Assembly: GCA_944379995.1 (NCBI GenBank)
Contig: CALWGF010000007.1
Location: forward strand, 78,224-142,223
From: an uncultured Clostridia bacterium
Lineage (GTDB): Bacteria > Bacillota > Clostridia > Lachnospirales > Anaerotignaceae
Length of the DNA stretch: 64,000 bases
Direction: 5' to 3'
Numbering within the stretch: the stretch's first letter is position 1; each line of letters opens with the position of its first letter. The notes beneath the pieces are model-generated. The model saw only the letters and a list, made by a program, of their open reading frames with translations, made no database searches and was not told the DNA's origin. This document shows positions 29,065 through 39,445 of the stretch, piece after piece. The position numbers were made by a program, and so were the translations under genes.

Positions 29065-30627
29065 TTATTCTTTTATACCAAGTTTTTTGTCTGATGCTCT
29101 ATGAAGTACAACAAGTAAAATAATAAGAAGTATAAATGATGTTCCTAATGAAAGTATAAGACTCTTTGTTATACCAGCCACTATATAACCTACAAGACAA
29201 CAAGCACCAACAAGTACAGCATATGGAATTTGTGTTGATACATGGTCTATATGGTTACAAGAAGCACCAGCTGATGAAAGTATTGTTGTATCTGATATAG
29301 GAGAGCAATGGTCACCTAAAACAGAACCTGCAAGTGTTGCTGCAAGAGAAATAATTGTAAGTTCAGGAGCAACTTTTGCACAAACCTCAGCAATAATAGG
29401 TATAAGTATACCAAATGTACCCCAAGATGTTCCCATAGAGAAGCTCAAACAACCAGCAACAACAAATATTATTGCAGGAATAAGCATTGTAGGCATATTT
29501 GAATGAGCAACTACATTACCTACATATGTTCCAGTGCATAAAAGGTCACGACATACACCGCTTATTGTCCAAGCAAGTGTAAGTATTATTATAGCACCAC
29601 ACATTGATTTTACACCTTCGCCAATACCTTCCATAAATTCTCTGAAACTAAGAACTTTTCTAGGTACAAATAATAAAAATGCAACTATAAGAGAAGCAAA
29701 ACTACTAAGTGCAAGAGCAGGACCAGCATTTGTATTACCAAAACCTTCTGCTATTGTCATACCACCTTCAAAATATCCTCCAACATAAAGCATAGATAAT
29801 ATAGAGAATATTATAAGAGCAAAAATAGGTATTAAAAGGTCAAAAACACGTCCTTTTTCAGATATTCTAAGATTACTCATTTCGTCAGCCATAGTAGAAA
29901 CTCTAGAACCATTTTGAATAAAATCAAGGTCACCAGTTTCTTTTGCATGGTGTTCAAATTTTTCCATTAAACCAAAGTCAAGTTGTGTGCAAGAAAGTAT
30001 AATTATCATTGCTATTGTAAGTAAAGCATAGAAATTAAATGGTATTGATTGTATAAATGATTCCATACCATTAAGACCAGTATCAGACATTTGTGATATA
30101 ACAGAAGCAGCCCAAGATGATACAGGTGCAATAATACATACAGGAGCTGCTGTTGCATCTATTAAATAAGCAAGCTTTGCATGTGATATTCTGTGCTTGT
30201 CTGTAACAGGACGCATAACAGTACCAACTGTAAGACAATTAAAATAGTCGTCAATGAATATTAAAGCACCAAGAGCGGAAGTTGCCAAAGATGCTCCAAC
30301 ACGAGTTCTGATTTTTGTACTAGCCCAGTTTCCATATGCCCTTGAACCACCAGCTTTTGTTATGACGACAACAAGAGCACCAAGCATTGCAAGGAATAAA
30401 ACAATCGCTGTATTATCAGCAAGTTTCTGAGCCATAAGTGTCATTGCTACATCAGCTGTTTTTACGGATACATTTATAAGTCCTGTTGTTGTATGAGTAG
30501 CATAAATAAATGTACCTGAAATAATACCAATTATAAGAGATGATATTACTTCTTTTGTAGCAAGAGCAAGACCAATAGCTATAATTGGAGGAAGAAGAGA
30601 AAGTATCCCTACATTAATTCCTTCCAT
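29065..30627 (-). CDS. Na+/H+ antiporter, NhaC family
   Basis: This 520-residue polytopic protein (about 12 hydrophobic segments) carries NhaC-type motifs: FIDDYFNCLTVGTVMRPVTD, APVCIIAPVSSWAA and GSVLGDHCSPISDTTILSSAGASCNHIDH. The family exchanges Na+ for H+; some members exchange malate and lactate, so the substrate is not certain. The start ATG lies 11 bases after GGGGTG. Its own terminator separates it from cls. Confidence 0.88.
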   Translation of the reverse strand: MEGINVGILSLLPPIIAIGLALATKEVISSLIIGIISGTFIYATHTTTGLINVSVKTADVAMTLMAQKLADNTAIVLFLAMLGALVVVITKAGGSRAYGNWASTKIRTRVGASLATSALGALIFIDDYFNCLTVGTVMRPVTDKHRISHAKLAYLIDATAAPVCIIAPVSSWAASVISQMSDTGLNGMESFIQSIPFNFYALLTIAMIIILSCTQLDFGLMEKFEHHAKETGDLDFIQNGSRVSTMADEMSNLRISEKGRVFDLLIPIFALIIFSILSMLYVGGYFEGGMTIAEGFGNTNAGPALALSSFASLIVAFLLFVPRKVLSFREFMEGIGEGVKSMCGAIIILTLAWTISGVCRDLLCTGTYVGNVVAHSNMPTMLIPAIIFVVAGCLSFSMGTSWGTFGILIPIIAEVCAKVAPELTIISLAATLAGSVLGDHCSPISDTTILSSAGASCNHIDHVSTQIPYAVLVGACCLVGYIVAGITKSLILSLGTSFILLIILLVVLHRASDKKLGIKE

Positions 30628-30723
30628 AAATACACCCCTTTGTTATATTTTTGTGTGTTAAAAAACAAAATTATATATATAATATCATAAAATATTATTA
30701 TATTCAATTTATTTCTTAAATTA

Positions 30724-32049
30724 CTATATAAAAGCCTTTTTTTGCCATTTTCCGCTGAAGTATCTTATACTAAATACGATAGCTCTGAAAAGCCAATCTA
30801 TTGTCATAGCTACCCATATTCCAAATACACCCATATTCATATATTTACCAAGTACATAGCTAAATGCTATTCTAAATACCCACATTGAAATAGTAGCAAC
30901 AATCATTGTAAATTTAACATCATTTGAAGCACGAAGACCATGTGGTAAAGTAAATGATATAGCCCATATAAATATTGCACATATACTATGATATATTATA
31001 ATTTTTTGTGTTGTTTCTGCTGTTGCTTCTGTAAGTTTGTATACAGCTATAATAAATGGTGATGAGAAAGCAATTATTATATTTATTGTAGCCATTGAAA
31101 GTGTAGAAATAAGTGTAAGCATTTTAATATATTTTTTTGCTTGTTCGAAATCTCCAGCACCAACACACTGACCTACAACCGTAATCATAGCAAGTCCAAC
31201 AGCCATACCTGGTATTATAGCTATATTTGCAATACTACTTGATACAGCATTTGCTGCAATAGCTGATGTTCCAAAAGAAACTACAAGACCTTGTACAAGA
31301 ATTTTACCTATTTGAAACATACTATTTTCAATACTGTTTGGTATACCTATTAAAAGTATATTTTTTATTACAAGTGTATTTATATCAAGTTTAAATAATT
31401 TTTTAATTTGAATATCACCTTTAGAAAGTTTTAAAAGAGTTAATACACAAATTGCACTAACAGTACGAGCAATAAGAGAACCTAAAGCAGCACCAGCAAC
31501 TCCCATATCAAGTATGTATATAAATGTATAGTTTGCAGATATGTTTACAATATTCATTATAAGAGAGTTTACCATAGAAACTTTACTGTTACCCATAGAA
31601 CGGAATATAGCAGCACCTGAATTATAAAGAGCCAAAGCAGGATATGATAATGCTGAAATTTTAAAATATACCATAGAGTCTTGCATTATTCTTTCGTCCA
31701 TATTCCCAAAGAGTGTATGGAGTATAAAAGAATTACCTAATATACATATAGTCATTATAGTAATAGAAAAGGCAGCTGAAACAAATAAAAGCTGTTTTGC
31801 AGCAACAGAAGCATTTTTTGTATCACGTCTACCTAAAAATTGTGCAGCAACAACAGCACCACCTGTTGAAAGTGCAGTAAATACATTTATAAGAAGTATG
31901 TTTATAGAATCAACAATGGAAACAGCAGAAACAGCCTCTTCTCCTACTCCTGCAACCATTATTGTATCTGCCATACCTATTGTCATAATAAGTACTTGTT
32001 CAATTATAAGAGGTATTATAAGTTTTACAATATCTTTTTTAGTAAACAT
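30724..32049 (-). CDS. MATE-family efflux transporter
   Basis: The 441-residue protein has twelve predicted membrane helices in two homologous halves (NT: IIPLIIEQVLIMTIGMADTIMV; CT: LIGIPNSIENSMFQIGKILVQG). This is the MATE multidrug/sodium antiporter family. Drug specificity cannot be inferred. It is transcribed alone from the AT-rich divergent region shared with the MacA-like operon; no obvious terminator follows. Confidence 0.9.
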   Translation of the reverse strand: MFTKKDIVKLIIPLIIEQVLIMTIGMADTIMVAGVGEEAVSAVSIVDSINILLINVFTALSTGGAVVAAQFLGRRDTKNASVAAKQLLFVSAAFSITIMTICILGNSFILHTLFGNMDERIMQDSMVYFKISALSYPALALYNSGAAIFRSMGNSKVSMVNSLIMNIVNISANYTFIYILDMGVAGAALGSLIARTVSAICVLTLLKLSKGDIQIKKLFKLDINTLVIKNILLIGIPNSIENSMFQIGKILVQGLVVSFGTSAIAANAVSSSIANIAIIPGMAVGLAMITVVGQCVGAGDFEQAKKYIKMLTLISTLSMATINIIIAFSSPFIIAVYKLTEATAETTQKIIIYHSICAIFIWAISFTLPHGLRASNDVKFTMIVATISMWVFRIAFSYVLGKYMNMGVFGIWVAMTIDWLFRAIVFSIRYFSGKWQKKAFI

Positions 32050-32407
32050 TTTACATTTTCCTTTCGTTAATTTATTCCAATATATTATTTTGCTATTAAA
32101 AGTCTATATATGCAAGCTTTTGATGATTTTTTATTAATGTTATGTTAAGTATGTTATTTTTGTGCAAAGATTATATAAATTTTATATTATTAATAGTTTT
32201 TAATATACAGATATAAAACTATATTAATTGTTATTTTTAAACTATAAATTTTTTTTATAGTATTATTTACAATAAATTGTTGAGTATATAATTTAATTTT
32301 TAAATACTTTCTAATGTTTTTTTAATCTTTTACAAATTATTAATTAAGAAGATTAAATTAATATGTACTATGTAATTTAAAATACCAATTTAAGGGAGTG
32401 AATTTTT
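32050..32407. other. AT-rich divergent promoter region
   Basis: These 358 bases separate the minus-strand MATE gene from the plus-strand efflux operon. The sequence is extremely AT-rich with many T runs. I see an SD for the plus-strand operon (GGGAGTG at 32394-32400) but no -35/-10 pair that stands out, no long inverted repeat and no gene. Confidence 0.4.
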
Positions 32408-34024
32408 TTGAAATTAAAATTTTCATTTTTTAGAAAAATAGTACAATTATTAAAAGGAAAGAAAAAAATAATTGCTATTGTATGTATTGTAGCAATAGGA
32501 GGAACAACTGCTTATGCATATAAAACAAAAACAAGTACACAAGTTATTGAAAGAATACCTACAACAACCACAATACAAACAGGTGATTTAAGTAAAAAAG
32601 TATCAGCAACAGGAACAGCAAGAGCTTCTGAAGAAACATCTATATTTATAGAACTTTCTCAAGAGGTAGAAGAAGTTTTTGTTGAGGTTGGTGACGAAGT
32701 AACAGAAAATCAACTTCTTGTAACATATAATACAGAAGATACAAAAAAAGAGCTTGAAAATAAAATAAGACAGGCAGAAATAACATATGAAAATACACAA
32801 TTATCTTTACAAGAACTTATTGAACCAGCAACAGGAACAGAACTTATAGACTTACAAAGCCAAGTTCTTTCTGCTGAAAAAAGTATTGAAGATACAAAAA
32901 CAGAAATATCTAATACAGAAGTAAAAATTACACAAGCAGAAAAAGATGTTGAAACAGCAAAAATAAATGTAGAAAATAATGAAAAACTTTATGAAATCGG
33001 TGGTATAAGTAAAGAAACACTTGATAATTCAAAAACTACATATGATACAGCTGTAACAACACTTGACCAACTTAAACAATCAAAAGAGTCTCTTGAAAGT
33101 TCTTTATCAACATTAGAACTTAATCTTGAAAAAGCAAATATAAATTTACAAACAGGAACAGATAAACTTTCTGATACTGCAACAGCAAATAATTATACAA
33201 AACAGCTTAATTCACTTGAAACAGCACAGATAAGTCTTGAAGAAGCAAAAGATGAGCTTGCAAAAGTTACAGATGCAACATATAGCCCTGTATCAGGTAC
33301 AGTAATAGAATGTAATGCTGTTGAAGGTCAAATGCTTACAGATAGTACTGTAATGATGAAAGTTGCAGACCTTACAAATATTGATTTAGATGCTTATGTA
33401 TCTGAATATGATATATCAAATATACAAGTTGGACAGAAAGTTGAAATAACATCTGATGGTATAGAAGGAAAAGTTTATACAGGAACTGTTACAAAAATAG
33501 AGCCTGTTGCATCAGAACAAAGTTCATTTAGTGGTTCAGAAACAGTTGTACCTATTGTTATACATATGGACGACCTAGATGAAAGAGTAATGCCAGGAAT
33601 TAGTTTTGACCTTGAAATAATAACAACAGACCTTTCAGATATAAGTTATATTCCTATTTCATCTGTAAGTAAAGATGATAATGGTGATACATTTGTTTAT
33701 ACACTTGATGAAAATGAAATGCTTGTAAAAACACCTGTTGAGCTTGGAACATATAGTGATATGTATGTTGAAATTATAAGTGGTATTTCAGAAGGACAGG
33801 AATTTGTTGAAACAGTAGCAGACAATATGAAAGAAGGAACAGCACTTTCAGATTATAAAACAGAAATGGTTATAGAAGAAAATAAAGAAAGTGAAGAAAG
33901 TTCTATGCTTGATAGTATGGGCGGAGCTGGAATGCCAGCAGGTGGAATGCCTTCTGGAGGCGGAATGCCAAGTGGTGGAATGCCATCTGGAGGCGGAAGA
34001 GCAAGTGGAGCTGGAATGAGATAA
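32408..34024 (+). CDS. MacA-like membrane fusion (adaptor) protein of an ABC exporter
   Basis: The 538-residue protein has an N-terminal anchor (KKIIAIVCIVAIGGTTAYAY, residues about 19-38), a split biotinyl-lipoyl domain, and a long coiled coil of roughly 170 residues (Q, E, T and K rich). Beta-barrel modules follow (IDLDAYVSEYDISNIQVGQKVEI), typical of HlyD/MacA adaptors. The start is TTG behind GGGAGTG. The tail after about residue 500 is a Gly-Met-Pro-Ser repeat (GGMPSGG units), a low-complexity feature with possible metal- or wall-binding role. It heads the operon with ATPase, permease, two-component system and TolC-like genes. Confidence 0.9.
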   Translation: MKLKFSFFRKIVQLLKGKKKIIAIVCIVAIGGTTAYAYKTKTSTQVIERIPTTTTIQTGDLSKKVSATGTARASEETSIFIELSQEVEEVFVEVGDEVTENQLLVTYNTEDTKKELENKIRQAEITYENTQLSLQELIEPATGTELIDLQSQVLSAEKSIEDTKTEISNTEVKITQAEKDVETAKINVENNEKLYEIGGISKETLDNSKTTYDTAVTTLDQLKQSKESLESSLSTLELNLEKANINLQTGTDKLSDTATANNYTKQLNSLETAQISLEEAKDELAKVTDATYSPVSGTVIECNAVEGQMLTDSTVMMKVADLTNIDLDAYVSEYDISNIQVGQKVEITSDGIEGKVYTGTVTKIEPVASEQSSFSGSETVVPIVIHMDDLDERVMPGISFDLEIITTDLSDISYIPISSVSKDDNGDTFVYTLDENEMLVKTPVELGTYSDMYVEIISGISEGQEFVETVADNMKEGTALSDYKTEMVIEENKESEESSMLDSMGGAGMPAGGMPSGGGMPSGGMPSGGGRASGAGMR

Positions 34025-34037
34025 GGAGGTTCTGATT

Positions 34038-34751
34038 ATGGAAATGCTCAGACTTGAAAATATATATAAACAATATAATCAAGGTGAATTATCAGTTACT
34101 GCCTTAAATAATATAAACTTAACAGTAAATGAGGGTGAGTTTGTATCAATAATGGGAAGCAGTGGTTCAGGAAAATCAACAATGATGAATATTTTAGGTT
34201 GTTTGGATAGTCCCACAGAAGGCTTATATCTTCTCGAAGGAGAAGATGTTTCAAAATATAATGATTCAAAACTTGCTGAAGTAAGAAATAAAAAAATAGG
34301 TTTTGTTTTTCAGTCATTTAACCTTTTACCTAAAATGACAGCTATTGAAAATGTTGAACTTCCTATGGTTTATTCAAATGTACCTATTAAAATAAGACAT
34401 GAGAAAGCAAAAGCAGCACTTGAAAAAGTAGGTCTTGAAAAAAGAATACATCATAAACCAAATGAACTTTCAGGTGGTCAACGTCAAAGAGTTGCAATAG
34501 CAAGAGCACTTGTAAATAATCCTGCAATAATAATGGCAGATGAACCAACAGGAAACCTTGATTCAAAATCTACATTTGAAATTATGGAAATATTTCAAAG
34601 ATTAAATGATGAAGGAACAACAATAGTTATGGTTACACATGAACCAGATGTTGCTACATATACAAAAAGGATAGTAACATTCAAAGATGGTAATATAATA
34701 AACGATGCACCTGTAACAGAAAGAACTATTGCAGGGGAGGGAGTTAATTGA
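34038..34751 (+). CDS. ABC transporter ATP-binding protein (MacB/LolD type)
   Basis: The 237-residue ATPase has Walker A GSSGSGKST, Q-loop FQSFNLLPKMTAIENVELP, signature LSGGQRQRVAIARAL, Walker B IIMADEPTGNLDSKS and an H-loop VTHEP. This subfamily pairs with FtsX-like permeases in mechanotransmission exporters. It sits 13 bases after the adaptor gene and overlaps the permease gene by 4 bases. Confidence 0.96.
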   Translation: MEMLRLENIYKQYNQGELSVTALNNINLTVNEGEFVSIMGSSGSGKSTMMNILGCLDSPTEGLYLLEGEDVSKYNDSKLAEVRNKKIGFVFQSFNLLPKMTAIENVELPMVYSNVPIKIRHEKAKAALEKVGLEKRIHHKPNELSGGQRQRVAIARALVNNPAIIMADEPTGNLDSKSTFEIMEIFQRLNDEGTTIVMVTHEPDVATYTKRIVTFKDGNIINDAPVTERTIAGEGVN

Positions 34752-35965
34752 ATATATTTGAATGTATAAAATCTTCTTTTAGAAATGTTTTCTCAAATAA
34801 GATGAGGACAATATTAACTATGCTTGGTATAATTATAGGTATAAGTTCTGTAATACTTATTGTTTCAATAGGTAATGGAAGTCAAGCAGCTATTGAAGAA
34901 GAATTTGAATCATTTTCGGCAGGAAGTTTAAATATAAGTATGAGTACATCTAATGATATTGAAACAAGAGATATGCTTACAATGGAAGATTATGATATTT
35001 TAAAAAATATAGAAGGTGTTTCTTATGTTTCTCCACAATGTAGTGGAAGTAATACATATATAAAACTTCTTGACCCAAAAGAAACAAAAAGTGCTTCTGT
35101 AAGTGGTGTAACATCTGACTTACAATATATAGATAATGTAAATTTGCTTTATGGAAGATATATATCAAATAATGATGTTGATATGAGAACTAATGTAGCA
35201 GTTATAACTGATACAACAGCAATAAATGTTTTTGGAAAATGTAGTGAAGATGTTATTGGACAGCAAATTTCATTAAAAACTTGGAAGGGAACAACTAAGT
35301 TTTATGTTGTAGGTATTATTGAAAACACAAATGCCAGTACAGAAACAGAGTACAGCGATGAATATCCAGAAAGTATAACAATACCTGTAAGTACAGCAAT
35401 GCGACTTTATGGTGTAGATTTTGTAACAGGTTTTACTGTTCTAACAGAAAGTACTGACAATAGCGATTTTATGAAAAATATTATAATATCAGTACTTGAA
35501 AAAGAACATGGAAACGAAGATAAATATTATATACAAGATTCATCAGAAATGGTTGAAAGTATAAATTCAATACTTTCATATGTTACTCTTTTCATAAGTT
35601 TTGTTGCTGGAATATCTCTCCTTGTTGGTGGTATAGGTGTTATGAATATTATGATGGTTACTGTTACTGAAAGAACAAGAGAAATAGGTATAAGAAAATC
35701 AATAGGAGCAAAAAACAAGGACATAAGAATACAGTTTATTTCTGAAGCTGTAATACTTACAGGAACAGGCGGGCTTTTGGGATTATTTTTTGGATATATA
35801 GGAGCTTTAATAGTAGGTAATATTGTAAATATAGAACCTGTTATGTCTATAACATCAATAATTGCAGCAGTTGGAATATCAATGGCAATAGGAATTATAT
35901 TTGGTGTTACTCCTGCAAATAAAGCGGCTAAACTTGACCCAATAGAGGCTTTAAGATATGAATAA
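34748..35965 (+). CDS. MacB-like ABC permease
   Basis: The 405-residue permease has an N-terminal membrane helix (MRTILTMLGIIIGISSVILIVSIGNG), a large extracellular MacB periplasmic-core-like domain (residues about 50-260), and three C-terminal helices of the FtsX type containing GGIGVMNIMMVTVTERTREIGIRKSIGA. The start is TTG, overlapping the ATPase stop and preceded by GGGGAGGGAG. The probable substrates of such YknXYZ/MacAB-like systems are peptides or antibiotics. Confidence 0.94.
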   Translation: MNIFECIKSSFRNVFSNKMRTILTMLGIIIGISSVILIVSIGNGSQAAIEEEFESFSAGSLNISMSTSNDIETRDMLTMEDYDILKNIEGVSYVSPQCSGSNTYIKLLDPKETKSASVSGVTSDLQYIDNVNLLYGRYISNNDVDMRTNVAVITDTTAINVFGKCSEDVIGQQISLKTWKGTTKFYVVGIIENTNASTETEYSDEYPESITIPVSTAMRLYGVDFVTGFTVLTESTDNSDFMKNIIISVLEKEHGNEDKYYIQDSSEMVESINSILSYVTLFISFVAGISLLVGGIGVMNIMMVTVTERTREIGIRKSIGAKNKDIRIQFISEAVILTGTGGLLGLFFGYIGALIVGNIVNIEPVMSITSIIAAVGISMAIGIIFGVTPANKAAKLDPIEALRYE

Positions 35966-35988
35966 ATTTTGAAAAGAGGTAATTTGTT

Positions 35989-36684
35989 ATGGAAGATATT
36001 AAGGTTCTTATTATAGAAGATGAAGTAAAACTTGCAAGATTTATAGAACTTGAACTTAAATATGAAGGATATAATGTAACAGTTATGCATAATGGCAGAG
36101 AAGGTCTTGACAAGTTTTTTGAAGAAAAATTTGATATGCTTCTTCTTGACCTTATGCTTCCAGGATTAAATGGTATAGAAATTTGCAGGAGAATAAGAAA
36201 AATATCTGATGTACCAATAATAATGCTTACAGCAAAAGACGAAGTAATGGATAAAGTTTCTGGTCTTGATAGTGGTGCTGATGATTATATTACAAAACCT
36301 TTTGCAATAGAAGAACTTCTTGCAAGAATGAGAGTTGCATTAAAACATAGTAGAAAAAAAGAAGATAATAAATCAAAAAATATTTTAACATTAAAAAATA
36401 TTACAGTTGATATGGATAAAAGACTTGTAAAAGTCGATAATGATGCAATAGAACTTACAAAGAAAGAATTTGAACTTCTTGTATATCTTATACAAAATAA
36501 AAATATAGTTATTTCAAGAGAACAAATTCTTAATGTTGTTTGGGGATATACATATATGGGAGAAACTAATGTTGTTGATGTATATGTAAGGTATCTTCGT
36601 TCCAAACTTGATGAAGTTTATGATGAAAAATATATTTATACAATAAGAGGAGTTGGCTATTTTGTTAAAGATGAAGAAGATTAA
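35989..36684 (+). CDS. OmpR-family response regulator
   Basis: The 231-residue regulator has a receiver with acidic pair Glu10-Asp11, phosphoacceptor Asp54 (LLLDLMLPG), Thr in MLTAKDE and Lys in ITKPF, followed by a winged-helix DNA-binding domain (RLVKVDNDAIELTKKEFELLVYL ... IYTIRGVGYFV). It follows the permease gene by 23 bases with an AAGAGGT SD and overlaps the histidine kinase gene, so it probably controls this efflux operon. Confidence 0.95.
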   Translation: MEDIKVLIIEDEVKLARFIELELKYEGYNVTVMHNGREGLDKFFEEKFDMLLLDLMLPGLNGIEICRRIRKISDVPIIMLTAKDEVMDKVSGLDSGADDYITKPFAIEELLARMRVALKHSRKKEDNKSKNILTLKNITVDMDKRLVKVDNDAIELTKKEFELLVYLIQNKNIVISREQILNVVWGYTYMGETNVVDVYVRYLRSKLDEVYDEKYIYTIRGVGYFVKDEED

Positions 36685-38134
36685 TTTTTTTAAAAATATG
36701 ACAATAGCCAAAAGAGTAACATTACTTTATGGAAGTATGTTTTCTATCACAATAATAATAATAAGTGCTATACTTTGGAATAATGCCTCTAATATAAGTC
36801 AAAGTATAGTACAAAATGAACTTAAACAGGCTGTTTCTGATATAAAAGATTATATATCAGAAACAGAAGAAATTACTGAAGAGGGTATGACTTCTGCCAT
36901 AAAAAATAAATCTGTATATGCTAGAATTACAGATGTAACAGATTTTATTCAAAATGATAGAATGCCTATGATGCCAAAAGATTTTGAAAAAAATATAAAT
37001 GATAGAAAATCATATATAAGTAATTTTTCAGACAATGAAGATATAACTAAAATACCTATTCCAACTGAACCTAATAAAATAAAAAATGATTTTAGAATTT
37101 CATATATAGATGATACTGAATATATGTTTATAAATGATGATTTTAATATCAATGGAAAAATTTATACAATAGATGTGTTTAAACAGAATATAGATGATGG
37201 TCAGTATATGGCAGTACTTACAATGAAGCTTATATTTATGGATTTTGCAGGAATAATTGTAGCTTTTTTACTTGCTAGATATATAAGCAAAATTATGCTT
37301 AAACCAATTCAAAGTATAAGAAATACAGCAGAAAGAATATCAGTTGAAGATTTAAGTCAAAGAATAGATATTAGTGGACCAGATGATGAATTAAAGGAAC
37401 TTTCTATTACTTTTAATTCTATGATAGACCGTTTGGAAAGCTCTTTTAAAAGTCAAACTCAGTTTGTATCAGATGCATCACATGAACTTAGAACACCTAT
37501 AAGTGTTATACAAGGTTATGCATCACTTATTAATAGATGGGGAAAAAGTGACCCTGTTGTGTTGCAAGAGTCAATAGACTCTATAATAAGTGAAACAGAG
37601 CATATGTCAGAACTTGTAAAAAAATTGCTTTTTTTAGCTAGAAGTGATAGAAAAAATATTACTGTTAATAAAGAAAATATATGCCTTAATGATGTTATAT
37701 CTGATATGGTAAAAGATATTCAAGTTATGGAAACAGGTAAAAATATAGTGTTTGAAAATATAGATAAAGTTTATATATATGCTGATAGTGATTTAATAAA
37801 ACAACTATTATGGATATATACAGAAAATGCCCTTAAATATACTGCTGAAAATGGTATAGTAACATTTAGAGTATATAAAAAAGATAAAAAAGCATATTTT
37901 GAAGTAGAAGATAATGGAATTGGTATAAGTAATGATGATATAAAAAATATATTTGATAGATTTTATAGAGCAGATAAATCGAGAAATAAAGATATACCCG
38001 GAACAGGGCTAGGGCTTTCTATTGCAAAATGGATAATTGATAACAATAATGGTGAAATAGAAGTAAAAAGTAAAATTGGTGAAGGAACTGTATTTATAAA
38101 TAGTTTTCCTATATTAGAAATGAAAGAAGGTTAA
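36671..38134 (+). CDS. Sensor histidine kinase
   Basis: The 487-residue kinase has an N-terminal membrane helix (residues about 16-40), an extracellular sensor region of about 145 residues, and a second helix (LIFMDFAGIIVAFLLARYISK). A HAMP segment, the phosphoacceptor HisKA box (SDASHELRTPISVIQGYASLI) and an HATPase domain (NALKYTAENG, DNGIGIS, GTGLGLSIAKWI) follow. The start is uncertain: ATG 36671 overlaps the regulator stop by 14 bases and lacks a clear SD, ATG 36698 is an alternative, and a TTG at 36653 is unlikely. Confidence 0.92.
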   Translation: MKKINFFKNMTIAKRVTLLYGSMFSITIIIISAILWNNASNISQSIVQNELKQAVSDIKDYISETEEITEEGMTSAIKNKSVYARITDVTDFIQNDRMPMMPKDFEKNINDRKSYISNFSDNEDITKIPIPTEPNKIKNDFRISYIDDTEYMFINDDFNINGKIYTIDVFKQNIDDGQYMAVLTMKLIFMDFAGIIVAFLLARYISKIMLKPIQSIRNTAERISVEDLSQRIDISGPDDELKELSITFNSMIDRLESSFKSQTQFVSDASHELRTPISVIQGYASLINRWGKSDPVVLQESIDSIISETEHMSELVKKLLFLARSDRKNITVNKENICLNDVISDMVKDIQVMETGKNIVFENIDKVYIYADSDLIKQLLWIYTENALKYTAENGIVTFRVYKKDKKAYFEVEDNGIGISNDDIKNIFDRFYRADKSRNKDIPGTGLGLSIAKWIIDNNNGEIEVKSKIGEGTVFINSFPILEMKEG

Positions 38135-38136
38135 AT

Positions 38137-39287
38137 ATGAAAAAAAAGTACTTATAACTATTATGGCTTTAAGTACATTATTTTCAAATATAGTTGTTTT
38201 TGGAAATGAAGTAGAAACAGAAACAGCAGTTGAAACAACAGAAAATAATGTGTTTTCATTTGTTGAAGAATTTGAATTTAAAACAGATGAAACATTAGAA
38301 ACTCTTAATATAGAAACAGCAGTTGAAAAAGCAATAGATAATAGTACTGCTTTAAAAACAGCAAATCTTTCTTTAAAAGTAAGTGAAGAACAGCTTGAAA
38401 ATTCACAATTTAGTGCTGATTATAATACTGGTTCTGATAGTCTTCAAACTATATTAAGTCTTATAAAAAATCAGGCTTCTTATAAAAATTCTGAAGAAGA
38501 ATTAAAAGTACAAGAACAAAAAATAGCTTATGAAATGGAACAAACATTTATAGATATATTAAGTCTGCAAAGAGAATTACAAATAGCAGAAGATAGTTTT
38601 AAAGTTGAAGAAAAAAATCTTGCAATATCAAAATTAAAAGCAAATATGGGGCTTATATCACAGCAAGAATATAATGAAGCATTAGTATCATTTGAAAAAT
38701 CAAAGGTGAGTATTGAGTCCCAGAAAACTAATATTCAAAATGCATTTACAAATCTTAATATAATAATGGGAGAAAGTGATACAAATAAACAATATAATCT
38801 TTCAATAGATGTTGAATATGAACCTGTTGAATTAGAGTTATCAGTAGAGGACTATGCAGAAGCAAGAGTTCTTGAGTCTGTTACAATACAAAATGCAAAA
38901 AGAAATCTTTCTGTTACAGAACAGTCATATATAGTTGAACAGGCTAATATTTCAGGAACAATGACTTCTCTTATGCAAGCAGAAAATAGTGTAGCAACTT
39001 CAGAAATGAACCTTTCTGATAGTATAGAAAATATGGAAGTGCAAGTTATAAATTTATATAATACAATAAAATCACTTGAAACTAATATAGAAAATAATAA
39101 AACAGAACTTGCTAATTTAAAAAATAATTATGAAATTGCTAAAATACAGTATGAAATGGGTAAAATTTCTGAAGTAGAACTTATGCAAGCAGAAAATAAA
39201 GTTATTTCAATGGAAAATACAATTATAAATCAAATATATGAACATAGTCAAAATGTTAAAAAATTTGAAAATGTAGATTTAATGTAA
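38137..39287 (+). CDS. TolC-like efflux protein, signal peptide frameshifted at an A8 tract
   Basis: The main frame (from 38139) encodes a coiled-coil protein like TolC/outer membrane efflux proteins (IETAVEKAIDNSTALKTANLSL; KIQYEMGKISEVELMQAENKV). A good SD (AGAAGG) precedes ATG 38137, but the eight A after it put that ATG in a frame that stops after six codons (MKKKYL). With nine A the protein would start MKKKVLITIMALSTLFSNIV, an ideal signal peptide. Translation from ATG 38163 (374 residues) has no SD and truncates the signal. The cause could be slippage-corrected expression, phase variation or an assembly error. It lies 2 bases after the kinase stop, in the exporter operon. Confidence 0.8.
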
Positions 39288-39295
39288 ATATTATA

Positions 39296-39324
39296 TTGAC
39301 AAAATATAATTGTACTGATATAAT
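39296..39324 (+). promoter_or_regulatory. Promoter of the riboswitch-controlled P-type ATPase
   Basis: TTGACA (39296-39301), 17 bases, then TATAAT (39319-39324) form a consensus sigma-A promoter upstream of the yybP-ykoY element. Confidence 0.85.
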
Positions 39325-39354
39325 GCTTTTCAACAGATAAATATATTTTATATA

Positions 39355-39445
39355 TTAAAAGGGAGTAGTGCAAATATATCATCAACATACCCGATGTGTT
39401 TTCATCTGGTGATATATGCCTTTAGCTAAGGTTACAAGACTTTTG
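39355..39445 (+). promoter_or_regulatory. yybP-ykoY (manganese) riboswitch
   Basis: The element shows AAAAGGGAGTAG at its 5' side, a long arm with ACATACCCGATGTGT, and the conserved CTTTAGCTAAGG at its 3' side. A P1 helix can form between AAAAG and CTTTT, the latter also being part of the terminator downstream. In this RNA class Mn2+ binding stabilises the aptamer and relieves termination, so the downstream ATPase should rise with manganese. Confidence 0.85.
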
